NCBI RefSeq assembly: GCF_014297365.1
Contig: NZ_JACOQD010000002.1
Span: 496,001 to 560,000, forward strand
Direction: 5' to 3'
DNA length: 64,000 bases
From: Winogradskyella echinorum
Lineage (GTDB): Bacteria; Bacteroidota; Bacteroidia; Flavobacteriales; Flavobacteriaceae
Below, piece by piece: positions 7,671 to 16,330 of this stretch; position 1 is the stretch's first letter, and each line of letters opens with the position of its first letter. The notes beneath the pieces were generated by a model. That model ran no database searches, was not told the origin of the DNA, and was given only the letters and a program-made list of their open reading frames with translations. The translations under genes were made by a program, and so were the position numbers.

Positions 7671-9131
7671 TTATTTTAACCTTAAATACTTTTTAATCTG
7701 ACTAGATATGTCTTCAGAAACATTTAATTTATATAGTAAGCTAAAGTAGACTAAGCCTATTATCCCAGATTTTAAAACAATATTTACTATCGGGTGAAAC
7801 GGAAATTCCCAAAAATAGAATACTAAAATCAATACTATTAAAGTTAGTACAACCTTTAATGAAGCTAATGTAAATGGTTGCATGTTAAACTTCTTTTTAA
7901 CAAAAATGATCTTTATAGTGTTATAAACAAAAACAGCTAAAAATGTTGCAAATGCAGAACCTTCAATTCCATAAACAGGGATAAAAACAACATTTAGTAC
8001 TATCGCTATAATTGCTAATAATACTCCAAAAAACAAAACCATTTTATAATAATCGCTATTAAACAATATAGCATTGTTATTACCTAAACAATTATCATAG
8101 AGTTTAGCTAAACTTACAATAAGTACTACAAATAATCCGCCTGTAAATTCTTCTGGAAGGACTTTATAAAGCTGATTGATATTTAGGATAATTAATAAAA
8201 AAATAAAGCCGCTAATTACCAACAGTGTCATAGAACTCCGTTTGTACAAATCCTCTAAAGCTGGTATATCTTTATCATTAAGATATTTAGCTGTTAAAGG
8301 CATTAATATTTGGTGCATAGCACGCTGAGGTACAGCTATTACAGTAGCTATAAAAATGGCAACACTGTAATATGCTACTTGCTCTATATCTGGTAATATG
8401 AGACCAATCATAAACTTATCAATATCTAATATAAGCATGGCCACAGAACCCGCAATAATCATTAAACCTGCATACTTGAATATTGAATTTTGCTTTTCTA
8501 ATTTCTGAAATTTTAACTTCGGAAATCTTACAGAAAAAGCATATAGCTTCATAATTACCATACGCAATATATACACGCCAACTAAAGCTATTATAAATTG
8601 ATCAACAGTTAACCAATCTAAATACACAGCAAAAAGTAATAACATAATACAAACTCTATGAAATACTTCTTTCATAAGATTACCAAATACGGTTTGCATT
8701 TGTACTTTAGTCCAAGCGAAAAATATTTCGAAATAAGCCATGGCAATAGCCAAAACAAAAATGTGCCAAATATAATTTTCTACAATTGGGTTTTCGCTAG
8801 AAAGTAAACTAATAATAGCATCATAGGCAAAATAACCAATAATACCAACAGGAATTATAAACGCTAAAGGCAGAAATAACATCAATGTTAAAAAGCTATT
8901 AATGCTACTTTTAGATTTAAATGACGAATAGAATTTAACGATAGCATTATGAACTCCAAAAGCCATAAAAGGCATCATTATGTTTGCCGCAGATAATAGA
9001 AATGCAACTAAACCATAATATTCATCTGTTAAAAAATTAGTGTAAAGAAAAAGGGTATTAACAGCACCAATACCAAAACCTAAATAAGTTGTAATAGTAT
9101 TTTTAAAAGATTGATTTAATACAATTCCCAT
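7671..9131 (-). CDS. Polysaccharide flippase (Wzx-like, MOP superfamily)
   Basis: A 486-residue integral membrane protein with about 12-14 predicted membrane segments, of the oligosaccharide flippase group that moves lipid-linked glycans across the inner membrane. It shows an N-terminal FKNTITTYLGFGIGAVNTLF, the family's repeated six-helix halves and a C-terminal GIEGSAFATFLAVFVYN. It follows the glycosyltransferase after 53 bp on the same strand, which fits a surface-polysaccharide or lipid-linked glycan pathway. The two genes are not part of a large capsule cluster here, so the exported glycan is unknown. Convergent with the 6999 hydrolase, 33 bp apart. Confidence 0.9.
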   Translation of the reverse strand: MGIVLNQSFKNTITTYLGFGIGAVNTLFLYTNFLTDEYYGLVAFLLSAANIMMPFMAFGVHNAIVKFYSSFKSKSSINSFLTLMLFLPLAFIIPVGIIGYFAYDAIISLLSSENPIVENYIWHIFVLAIAMAYFEIFFAWTKVQMQTVFGNLMKEVFHRVCIMLLLFAVYLDWLTVDQFIIALVGVYILRMVIMKLYAFSVRFPKLKFQKLEKQNSIFKYAGLMIIAGSVAMLILDIDKFMIGLILPDIEQVAYYSVAIFIATVIAVPQRAMHQILMPLTAKYLNDKDIPALEDLYKRSSMTLLVISGFIFLLIILNINQLYKVLPEEFTGGLFVVLIVSLAKLYDNCLGNNNAILFNSDYYKMVLFFGVLLAIIAIVLNVVFIPVYGIEGSAFATFLAVFVYNTIKIIFVKKKFNMQPFTLASLKVVLTLIVLILVFYFWEFPFHPIVNIVLKSGIIGLVYFSLLYKLNVSEDISSQIKKYLRLK

Positions 9132-9184
9132 AGTGTTACAAATTACAACTATAAACTGTCAATTTCCAAAACCAGTTTTGAGAA

Positions 9185-10474
9185 TTAATTTTTCTTAAGA
9201 ATTTCACTTAATTTTTGTGTCAATGCCTTTCTACTATATGGTTGTAAACCAATAGCATTAACCTTTAACAATTCATTCTTAAAAGCATTAAAATAATCTA
9301 AGATTTTAGTTTTTAATTCAGTCTTTTGATTATAAGTATAATAGGTACCAGTATTTGTGGATTTAATAATATGTTCTACATCAGCATCCTTTGGGCCAAT
9401 CGCTAATATTGGTGTTTCAGAGATAAGGTATTCAAATACTTTCCCTGGTATTATCGCTTTGGTGTCTTCAGAATCAATTTCTATGAGTAGTAATAATTGT
9501 GATTTCATCTGAAATTTAATCGCATCCTCATGGTTTACATAACCTAATACATCTAAATGGTTTTTTAATCCATTTTGACGAATAGATTCTACAACATCAT
9601 CACTTACCACACCTATTAATTGCAATTTAAAGGCTTTAGAAAATTCATCATTTTCATTTGTTAATTCTGAAAGCACTTCCCATAAAACCATAGGATTTCT
9701 ATCAGATAATAACGATCCTATATGAGATAAAGTAAACATAATGTCCTTCTCTTCTACTCTAACATTATGAGAATCGTAACCGTTTGTGATTACTGAAATG
9801 GGTTGCTTAGTTTTAGCTTCAAACTCGTTTTTAGTATGATTACTTGTTACAATGATTTCATCTGCCGTATTTAAAACTTTACGCTCTAAATCTATATGTT
9901 TAGCTTTTGAAGCATCGGTTAGTTTTAAGGCTTTATGATAACCAATAGTTGTCCATGGATCTCTAAAATCTGCTAACCATTTTACACCTAATCTTGCTTT
10001 TAATTGCAAACCAATTAAATGCAAACTATGTGGTGGACCAGTAGTGATAATGGTTTCTATTTGATGATCACTTATATATTCTGAAAGAAAAGCAACAGAT
10101 GGTTTTACCCAATTTTTACGAGCATCTGGTATATAATAATTCCCTCGCACATATAGCATTGCTTTTTCAATCAAAGACTGCTTTTTTTCTTTAGGAATAA
10201 CACCAGTACTTATCTTTTTAGCACGACCCTTAGAAAATAAATTAGCCAAACCATAAGGCTCACTAATTGACTGTTTGAGAATAGTGATGTTTTCTGGTAT
10301 TTCATTTACTAAACTTTCATCTATTATAGGATAGTTCGGGTTTTCTGGACAATACACAATAGGCTCAATACCAAACTCAGGTAAGTATTTTACAAACTTT
10401 AACCAACGTTGCACACCAGGACCTCCTGCTGGTGGCCAATAATAAGTTATGATTAGTACTTTTTTTTTGCTCAT
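9185..10474 (-). CDS. Glycosyltransferase family 4-like
   Basis: A 429-residue GT-B glycosyltransferase. The N-terminal domain has VLIITYYWPPAGGPGVQRW, the typical GT4 nucleotide-sugar-side opening, then LADFRDPWT. The C-terminal half holds LSHIGSLLSDRNP, a DVLGYVNHEDAI segment and PGKVFEYLISETPILAIGP with the conserved Glu. It probably adds a sugar to a lipid- or protein-linked glycan that the adjacent flippase exports (inference). I chose the ATG at 10474 over 10483 because the upstream one lies inside a palindromic repeat and three extra residues (MTT) are not expected in the family. Confidence 0.9.
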   Translation of the reverse strand: MSKKKVLIITYYWPPAGGPGVQRWLKFVKYLPEFGIEPIVYCPENPNYPIIDESLVNEIPENITILKQSISEPYGLANLFSKGRAKKISTGVIPKEKKQSLIEKAMLYVRGNYYIPDARKNWVKPSVAFLSEYISDHQIETIITTGPPHSLHLIGLQLKARLGVKWLADFRDPWTTIGYHKALKLTDASKAKHIDLERKVLNTADEIIVTSNHTKNEFEAKTKQPISVITNGYDSHNVRVEEKDIMFTLSHIGSLLSDRNPMVLWEVLSELTNENDEFSKAFKLQLIGVVSDDVVESIRQNGLKNHLDVLGYVNHEDAIKFQMKSQLLLLIEIDSEDTKAIIPGKVFEYLISETPILAIGPKDADVEHIIKSTNTGTYYTYNQKTELKTKILDYFNAFKNELLKVNAIGLQPYSRKALTQKLSEILKKN

Positions 10475-10481
10475 TGTTGTC

Positions 10482-10501
10482 ATTCCTGTGAAGGCAGGAA
10501 T
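10482..10501. repeat. REP-like palindrome before the glycosyltransferase start
   Basis: ATTCCTG, six bases, CAGGAAT: a 7-bp perfect stem with a TGAAGG loop, preceded by GTC. This resembles the dispersed intergenic palindrome TCATTCCTGCGAAGGCAGGAAT seen widely in flavobacterial genomes (from memory). It ends 7 bp before the gene's ATG, so it would form a hairpin in the leader. Confidence 0.6.
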
Positions 10502-10522
10502 TTATTTAATAATTATAAGTGG

Positions 10523-11218
10523 TTACTTATTAGAATTTTTTATCAATTTATTAAAATCATCCTCTAATATAAATTCGGCTAATTCTAATTCTACAACAGT
10601 ACCATCTGGTAGATATCTTTGATATTCCACCATTCCAACTCCTTTAGCATAATACGTAAATTGATAGTACTCGTATTGCTGATTAGCATCTAATAATTTT
10701 ATAATATACTTATCCTTAAACATTAATGTAGAATACTCTTTCCCTCTAACATATATGTTTTCAAAACTGTTTTTGATTCTTTCTTTAGTAAAATGCGCAT
10801 TTCCATAATTTGGATTATTGTATTTTACAGAGTACTTATAACTATTGGTGTCTTTCCACTTAAATACATCCTTATCTATTACTTTTCCAACAATATTTAT
10901 AATTTCTTCTTTACTATCTTTTTCGAAATCTTCGTATCGGATTAATTCTGCTCCATCACTTTTCAACTCTTCTTCAAAATAATTATATAGTCGAAAATCT
11001 GTAGTATAGGATTCTGTTATAATTTTATTGAGATTAGGATTTGTAGTTACTTTCCAATATTCGTGACGACTTGGATTATTTTTATCTATGTATTTATAAA
11101 TTTTTATTTCTACTTTATTCGCAATCTGATAGTAATAATCTTTAAAGTTTTTTTCCGTAGTAAAACTTGAAAATGAAAATACTAAAACAACAAGTAAAAT
11201 ATTTTTGTTTATTCTCAT
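10523..11218 (-). CDS. Exported protein of unknown function
   Basis: A 231-residue protein that I do not recognise. It starts with a short signal peptide (MRINKNILLVVLVFSFSSF, then TTEKNF), so it is probably periplasmic. The mature part is rich in Tyr, Lys and Asn with alternating strands, for example YYQIANKVEIKIYKYID, YEYYQFTYYAKGVGMVEYQRYLPDGT and a final LELAEFILEDDF. The C-terminal YYAKGVGMVEY segment resembles the end of small periplasmic beta-rich domains in Bacteroidota, which is weak evidence. It lies between the YfhO-like gene (36 bp away) and the glycosyltransferase, all on the minus strand. No paralog in the window. Confidence 0.75.
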   Translation of the reverse strand: MRINKNILLVVLVFSFSSFTTEKNFKDYYYQIANKVEIKIYKYIDKNNPSRHEYWKVTTNPNLNKIITESYTTDFRLYNYFEEELKSDGAELIRYEDFEKDSKEEIINIVGKVIDKDVFKWKDTNSYKYSVKYNNPNYGNAHFTKERIKNSFENIYVRGKEYSTLMFKDKYIIKLLDANQQYEYYQFTYYAKGVGMVEYQRYLPDGTVVELELAEFILEDDFNKLIKNSNK

Positions 11219-11254
11219 TTTATCAACTTATTAAAAATTATCGAAATAGATATA

Positions 11255-13684
11255 TTAATCCTTCAACTTTTGTCTCTTGACCTCATAAAAAATCCCCAAA
11301 AGCAATAATATCCCGAAAACAGCCGAACTCGCTAAAGCAATACTACTTCCTGTTTTAACAACTTGTGGTTCAAACTTAAACTCTATAGTATGGTTGCCTT
11401 TAGGAATACCCATACCACGAAGCACATAATTGACGCAAATATGGTCTACTAATTCACCATCTAAATATGTTTTCCATCCATTACCATAATAGATTTCCGA
11501 AAAAACAGCAAAACCATCATTAAGATTGTTAGATACGTATTTAAGATAATTTGGCTTAAATTCTTTTAATTGAATATTTGCGGTAGAATCAACCTTAAAT
11601 GTTTGAGTTTTTAAGTCTCTATACATTCTTGATACGGCTTCGGTTTTAGTATTCAAACTATCTAAAGCCAATATTTCTTCCTCAGGATTTTTAACCTTTC
11701 GCAATTTTGAAACAAACCATGCATTACCGTTAGCGTCTGTATTTGTATATGGAAAAATCTGCCCTTGCTCTTCTGCGATAATGTACTTTGTATTTAGCAT
11801 ATTGAGTACATTCATGTTATTCTTATACACATGAAATTCTAATAAATCATTCACTCTACCTAATTTTGCAGCATGGTAACCAAATAGTGAATTATGAAAA
11901 TAAGCTGCACGTCCTGGTTTGCTCTGCCCTTCTGAAGACATGTCTAAAACTCTAAAGTGTCCTTTGTCTTTTAAAATTTCTTTATCCGCAGCATTAGCTT
12001 GATAAGGTTTATCAACACTTAATGCAGATGAAAAATTATCGTTGTTAACATATTGTCTATCTATACTTACCAAATCAAAAAGTAACAACACTGCAAATAC
12101 CACAACAGTTAAGTTTTCTGATAACTTTTTCTTCAGGAAGAAATAAACCGCTCCGGCAGAAAGCAATACTAATATTAAAGTTCTAATAGTATCTGTAGTA
12201 AACAAAGCCTTTCTATCTTCAATAACAGCATCCATAAAAGGTTGTCCATAAGCCTGAATATATTGATCGTCTCTTAATCCTTCAAAATCGAATAAAGTAG
12301 ATTTAAAAAGAAGAAATAGCAACGCTAAACCTGAAGTAATACCAACAGTATATTTTAATGCTTTTAATTTTTCTTCATCTTTCTGAAAGTCGTTAAACAA
12401 ACGGACCAAAGCAAAAATACCTAATACAGGAATACATAACTCTAGTATGACCTGAATTGAACTTACAGCTCTAAATTTATTATATAACGGTACATAGTCG
12501 ATAAAGAAATCAGTAAGAAAACCAAGATTTTTACCATAGGAAAGTAATAATGATAAAATTGTACCTCCAACTAACCACCATTTTAGTCGTCCTTTAACTA
12601 AGAATAAGCCTAAAACAAAAAGGAAAATTATAACAGCTCCAACATAAGCTGGTGCCTCTACAATAGGTTGTTGCCCCCAATACATTGGTGCATTTCGCGA
12701 CCCTTCTAGTGCATCAATAGGTGAAGCTCCTAGGTTAATGTATGCTTTATAAGTTTCAGAATCTTTACCAACATCTTCGGTATTTCCTCCACCCATAAAT
12801 TTTGGAATGTAGAGATTAAAAGTTTCTAAAATACCATAACTGTATTCTGTAATATAATCTTTATTTAAACCTGTAGTGACCTCTTTTGGTGAACCATCTG
12901 GATTAATCGTTAACTCACTTTTACCACGTGTACTTTCCTTTACATACTCTTGGGTTGCCATAATATTTGTGGCATTTAAACCAACAGCAAGTATGGCTGC
13001 AATAGACAATAAGCCTACAGATTTAAAGAAATGAGGTAACAACTTTTTTCTATAAGCATCTACTAAATAAGCAATGCCTAGTACTATAACTAACAACAGT
13101 AAATAGTAAGTCATCTGAAAATGGTTGGTTACAATCTCTAAGCCTAAGGCAACCGTTGTAAGTAAAAATCCAAGAATATATCTTTTCCGAAACGTGAGTA
13201 TAATACCTGCCAAAACCAAAGGCATATATGCTATGGCATGGGCTTTAGAATTATGACCAACTCCCAATATAATTATGAGATAGGTTGAAAACCCAAAAGC
13301 TAATGCTCCAAGTGCTGCAAGCTTAAAATCTACTTTTAAAGACAGCAATAAAATGTAAAAGCCAATAAAATATAAGAATAAATAATCTGCTGGCCTTGGC
13401 AGAAATCGCAATGCTAAATCTAACTTCTTAATGTAATTATGAGGATATTGAGCTCCTAACTGATATGTTGGCATACCACCAAAAGCACTATTGGTCCAAT
13501 AGGTTTCCTCACCAGTTGCTTTAGCAAATTCTTTTTGCTGTTGAGCCATGCCAATATAATGCATAATATCGCTCTGAAAAATCTTTTTACCTTGTAAAAC
13601 AGGACTAAAATAAGCTAAAGAAAGTACTACAAAACCTATTATTACTAGGATATGTGGTAAAAAGCGTTTAAAAGAAAATGACAT
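11255..13684 (-). CDS. YfhO-family membrane protein
   Basis: An 809-residue membrane protein of the YfhO family with around a dozen membrane helices, GT-C-like architecture and a large extracytoplasmic C-terminal domain, and a last helix at about 785-800. Key segments: FQSDIMHYIGMAQQQKEFA in the first loop, AFGFSTYLIIILGVGHNSKA, MYWGQQPIVEAPAYVGA, FRVLDMSSEG and the C-terminal YYGNGWKTYLDGELVDHI. YfhO homologs are linked to glycosylation of lipoteichoic acid in Firmicutes; in Bacteroidota the role is unestablished, though the neighbouring glycosyltransferase and flippase fit glycan assembly. The start is the first ATG; a box TACTTTTC (one mismatch) lies upstream. Confidence 0.9.
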   Translation of the reverse strand: MSFSFKRFLPHILVIIGFVVLSLAYFSPVLQGKKIFQSDIMHYIGMAQQQKEFAKATGEETYWTNSAFGGMPTYQLGAQYPHNYIKKLDLALRFLPRPADYLFLYFIGFYILLLSLKVDFKLAALGALAFGFSTYLIIILGVGHNSKAHAIAYMPLVLAGIILTFRKRYILGFLLTTVALGLEIVTNHFQMTYYLLLLVIVLGIAYLVDAYRKKLLPHFFKSVGLLSIAAILAVGLNATNIMATQEYVKESTRGKSELTINPDGSPKEVTTGLNKDYITEYSYGILETFNLYIPKFMGGGNTEDVGKDSETYKAYINLGASPIDALEGSRNAPMYWGQQPIVEAPAYVGAVIIFLFVLGLFLVKGRLKWWLVGGTILSLLLSYGKNLGFLTDFFIDYVPLYNKFRAVSSIQVILELCIPVLGIFALVRLFNDFQKDEEKLKALKYTVGITSGLALLFLLFKSTLFDFEGLRDDQYIQAYGQPFMDAVIEDRKALFTTDTIRTLILVLLSAGAVYFFLKKKLSENLTVVVFAVLLLFDLVSIDRQYVNNDNFSSALSVDKPYQANAADKEILKDKGHFRVLDMSSEGQSKPGRAAYFHNSLFGYHAAKLGRVNDLLEFHVYKNNMNVLNMLNTKYIIAEEQGQIFPYTNTDANGNAWFVSKLRKVKNPEEEILALDSLNTKTEAVSRMYRDLKTQTFKVDSTANIQLKEFKPNYLKYVSNNLNDGFAVFSEIYYGNGWKTYLDGELVDHICVNYVLRGMGIPKGNHTIEFKFEPQVVKTGSSIALASSAVFGILLLLGIFYEVKRQKLKD

Positions 13685-13769
13685 GAGTAAACTTTAAGTT
13701 GAATGATTCTGAAAAGTAGTTATTTTTTTTGAAACACAGATAGAGTTTCCTGTTTTCGCAAGAGCCACC

Positions 13770-14063
13770 TTAATCAATTTCTTCGTAATCTACATATTCA
13801 CCAACTTTTGAGTTAGATGATCTATTCTGATTTGGCATTTTGTCAATAACCGTTTCCCCTTCTTTATGCTTTTGTTGTTGTCTTTGATTTGTCTGATTTT
13901 GAAATCCACCAAATTGCTGACCAAATTTCTGTTCTGCTTTTTTAGCGACAAAACGCAAAAGCAAAGGAGCAAAAAGACGTGCTAATATCTTGAAACCGAA
14001 GTAAACAAGTAGTATAATTAAAACCGTTTTCAATAATCCCATAACGGAAGCTTCTTGTATCAT
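13770..14063 (-). CDS. DUF4834-like small membrane protein
   Basis: A 97-residue protein with one membrane helix (about residues 10-28, LLKTVLIILLVYFGFKILARL) and a hydrophilic Gln/Asn-rich cytoplasmic tail ending VGEYVDYEEID. The pattern fits DUF4834, a Bacteroidota family of unknown function. An internal Met at residue 8 could also be the start, but the promoter box 17 bp upstream of 14063 is compatible with the longer form. It precedes the yfhO gene on the same strand with an 85-bp gap. Confidence 0.82.
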   Translation of the reverse strand: MIQEASVMGLLKTVLIILLVYFGFKILARLFAPLLLRFVAKKAEQKFGQQFGGFQNQTNQRQQQKHKEGETVIDKMPNQNRSSNSKVGEYVDYEEID

Positions 14064-14079
14064 AAAAATAAATAATACT

Positions 14080-14087
14080 CAAAAATA
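14080..14087 (-). promoter_or_regulatory. -7 promoter box of the DUF4834 gene
   Basis: Minus-strand TATTTTTG, an exact TAnnTTTG match, 16 bp before the ATG at 14063. No TTG is seen at the expected -33 distance. Confidence 0.5.
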
Positions 14088-14141
14088 CAATTATACTCAT
14101 TTATAATCCGTTATTATTCCTTAAAAAAAGTATAAAATATA

Positions 14142-14149
14142 TATATTTG
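14142..14149 (+). promoter_or_regulatory. -7 promoter box of the 14168 gene
   Basis: TATATTTG, an exact TAnnTTTG match, 18 bp before the ATG at 14168. It argues against an upstream TTG start at 14147, which would fall inside the box. Confidence 0.55.
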
Positions 14150-14167
14150 ACTTTAAACCAAAGACAA

Positions 14168-15154
14168 ATGCGAGTACTCAAATCTATTTTCGTTTTATTA
14201 ATCACTTTGACTTTTAGCTCAGCCTACGGACAATACACAGAAGTCATTAACTCTAATCGTCCTGGTGTTTCTAAAAGTGCTTTTTCAGTTGGTACTGGAG
14301 TTGTGCAGTTTGAAGCTGGTGCCTTTACAGTAAAAGAAGAACATGTACCTTTAAAATATGAGGTTTCTGGTTTTGGCGCAGACTTCGCTATAAGATATGG
14401 AGTTTTGTTTGAACAATTAGAGTTTTCTTTAGATGGTGTTTATCAAAATGATAACATTACATTCAATAATGCAGCAATTCCTGTTAAGGATAAACGTTCT
14501 AACTTTAAAAATGTAACCTTAGGTGCTAAATACTTAGTTTACGATCCATACAAAAATGCTGAAGAAGCTAAACCGAATCTATATAGTTACCATGCTAATA
14601 GAACATTTCAATGGAAATCTTTAATACCAGCAGTTGCTGTATATGCTGGTGCAAACTTTGACACAAAGAATAATCCTTATACTGCGCCAGGAATTGAAGG
14701 TTTTAGCCCAAAAATTATGCTTGCTACCCAAAACAACTTTAATGGTGGTTGGGTATTTGTTACCAACTTTATACTAGATAGAATTGGTACTGATTATTCA
14801 GATTTTCAATATATACTTACGTTAACACATTCATTTACTCCGCAATGGGTTGTTTTTGGTGAAACGCAAGGTATTAGCAGTGATTTTTACGCAGATAATC
14901 TTCTAAGATTTGGAGGAGCTTATTTATGGACTCAAGATTTTCAATTAGATACCAATATCACTTTTAACACTAAAGATACACCTACCGTTTTCAATATTGC
15001 ACTTGGAGCCTCTTACCGATTAGATTTTCATAAGGATAAGAAAATAGACAATGGTAATGGTAATGATGGTAATTTCGAAAAGAAAAAGAAGAAGAAAAAG
15101 AAAAAGAAGAAAAAAGAAGACGATTTTGATGACTCTAATTCCGACAATCTATAA
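14168..15154 (+). CDS. Outer-membrane protein of the MetA/phenol-degradation transporter type, Lys-rich tail
   Basis: A 328-residue protein with a signal peptide (MRVLKSIFVLLITLTFSSAYG, then QYTE). The mature part is beta-rich with the opening EVINSNRPGVSKSAFSVGTG, typical of the outer-membrane family Phenol_MetA_deg (PF13557), probably a barrel; substrate unknown. The barrel ends at about residue 294 (GASYRLDF), followed by Asn/Gly repeats, a run of about a dozen lysines, and an acidic end EDDFDDSNSDNL. A basic run directly after an outer-membrane barrel is unusual. The frame could open at a TTG (14147), but the ATG gives a clean signal peptide. The next gene starts 8 bp after its stop. Confidence 0.85.
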   Translation: MRVLKSIFVLLITLTFSSAYGQYTEVINSNRPGVSKSAFSVGTGVVQFEAGAFTVKEEHVPLKYEVSGFGADFAIRYGVLFEQLEFSLDGVYQNDNITFNNAAIPVKDKRSNFKNVTLGAKYLVYDPYKNAEEAKPNLYSYHANRTFQWKSLIPAVAVYAGANFDTKNNPYTAPGIEGFSPKIMLATQNNFNGGWVFVTNFILDRIGTDYSDFQYILTLTHSFTPQWVVFGETQGISSDFYADNLLRFGGAYLWTQDFQLDTNITFNTKDTPTVFNIALGASYRLDFHKDKKIDNGNGNDGNFEKKKKKKKKKKKKEDDFDDSNSDNL

Positions 15155-15162
15155 GTCAATTT

Positions 15163-16284
15163 ATGATTACAATTAAAGAAGCCACATCAAAAAAGGATTT
15201 AAAAACATTTGTAAAGTTTCCGTTTCAACTTTACAAAGGATCTTCATCTTGGGTACCACCAATTATAGCAGAAGAAGTAAGAACTTTAGATAAAAACGTA
15301 AATCCTGTTTTTAAAGACGCAGAAGCGCGTTATTTCTTAGCCTATAAAGACAATAAAATTGTTGGTCGTATAGCAGCAATTATCAATTGGCTTGAGGTTA
15401 ATGGGCAAAACGAAATGAAAATGCGTTTTGGTTGGTTCGATGTTATTGATGATATTGAAGTTACTAAATTGCTACTAGAAAAAGTACACGAAATTGGTAA
15501 AGCAAAAGGCTTAAACTATGTAGAGGGCCCTGTTGGGTTTTCTAATTTAGATAAGGTTGGTATTTTAACTGAAGGCTTCGATGAATTAGGAAGCATGATA
15601 ACTTGGCACAATCATCCGTATTATGCGGATCATTTTAGAGCTTTAGGTTACGATGTTGGGAAAACCTATTCTGAAAATAAAATGGAGTTTAAAAATATAC
15701 ACCAAGAGTTTTTTACACGTGTACAAACTATGGTGAAGAAGCGTTACCAGCTAAGAGCTCTTAATTTTACAGATAATAATGAGATAATGAAATATGCTGA
15801 TGAGATGTTTGAAGTTTTTTCAGAATCGCATTCCGTACTATCCTCATTTGTAGAAATCAACAAAGAACAACGCGAATACTTTAAAAAGAAATTTATTGGT
15901 TTTCTTAACCCTGAATATGTAAAATTCGTTTTAGATAAAGACGACAAGTTAGTTGGCTTCGGAATTGTAACACCTTCTTACGCTAAAGCTTTGCAAAAAA
16001 TGAATGGTAAGTTATTTCCTTTTGGATTTATGCATTTATTAAAAGCAAAGAAGAAAGCAAAAACGGTAACATTTTACCTTATTGGTGTATTGCCAGAATA
16101 TCAAAATAAAGGAGTCACGGCTATAATTTTTGAAGAGTTTTGGCAAACCTTTAACGCCAAAGGTATTCAACTTTGTGTTAGAGGACCAGAGTTAGATGAT
16201 AATGAAGCTATTCAAAAACTTTGGAAGAATTTTAAACCTGTAACGCATAAACGACGTTGTACGTTTAAGAAAGCTATTATATAA
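15163..16284 (+). CDS. GNAT-superfamily N-acetyltransferase-like protein
   Basis: A 373-residue cytoplasmic protein resembling the flavobacterial GNAT-like family. It starts ITIKEATSKKDLKTFVKFPF, followed by LYKGSSSWVPP and a first GNAT-like half with YFLAYKDNKIVGRIAAIIN, then GWFDVIDD and VEGPVGFSNLDKVGIL. The C-terminal half has a clear acetyl-CoA site pattern, YLIGVLPEYQNKGVTAIIFEEFW. The double-domain layout matches a family often annotated only as GNAT; substrate unknown. It lies 8 bp after the outer-membrane gene and is closed by a strong terminator. Confidence 0.82.
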   Translation: MITIKEATSKKDLKTFVKFPFQLYKGSSSWVPPIIAEEVRTLDKNVNPVFKDAEARYFLAYKDNKIVGRIAAIINWLEVNGQNEMKMRFGWFDVIDDIEVTKLLLEKVHEIGKAKGLNYVEGPVGFSNLDKVGILTEGFDELGSMITWHNHPYYADHFRALGYDVGKTYSENKMEFKNIHQEFFTRVQTMVKKRYQLRALNFTDNNEIMKYADEMFEVFSESHSVLSSFVEINKEQREYFKKKFIGFLNPEYVKFVLDKDDKLVGFGIVTPSYAKALQKMNGKLFPFGFMHLLKAKKKAKTVTFYLIGVLPEYQNKGVTAIIFEEFWQTFNAKGIQLCVRGPELDDNEAIQKLWKNFKPVTHKRRCTFKKAII

Positions 16285-16285
16285 A

Positions 16286-16309
16286 AAAAGCCACTTTTCA
16301 GTGGCTTTT
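16286..16309. terminator. Bidirectional intrinsic terminator
   Basis: Arms AAAAGCCACT (16286-16295) and AGTGGCTTTT (16300-16309) with a TTTC loop, a perfect 10-bp stem flanked by A and T runs. It lies between the convergent 15163 gene and capB. Confidence 0.88.
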
Positions 16310-16330
16310 AATTTATAATTTAAAGAAAAT

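Noticed and set aside
9132-9184. Short AAAAC/GTTTT palindrome as a terminator between the glycosyltransferase and the flippase
   Set aside because: Two-base loop and a five-bp A/T-rich stem without a T run; too weak.
13790-13972. Second minus-strand frame of 60 codons inside the DUF4834 gene
   Set aside because: Fully overlapped by the recognised DUF4834 frame and lacking any domain.
15090-15130. The A/G-rich lysine tract as a programmed slippage or phase-variation site
   Set aside because: It is a mixture of AAA and AAG codons with no long pure run and no out-of-frame continuation nearby; slippage cannot be argued from one sequence.
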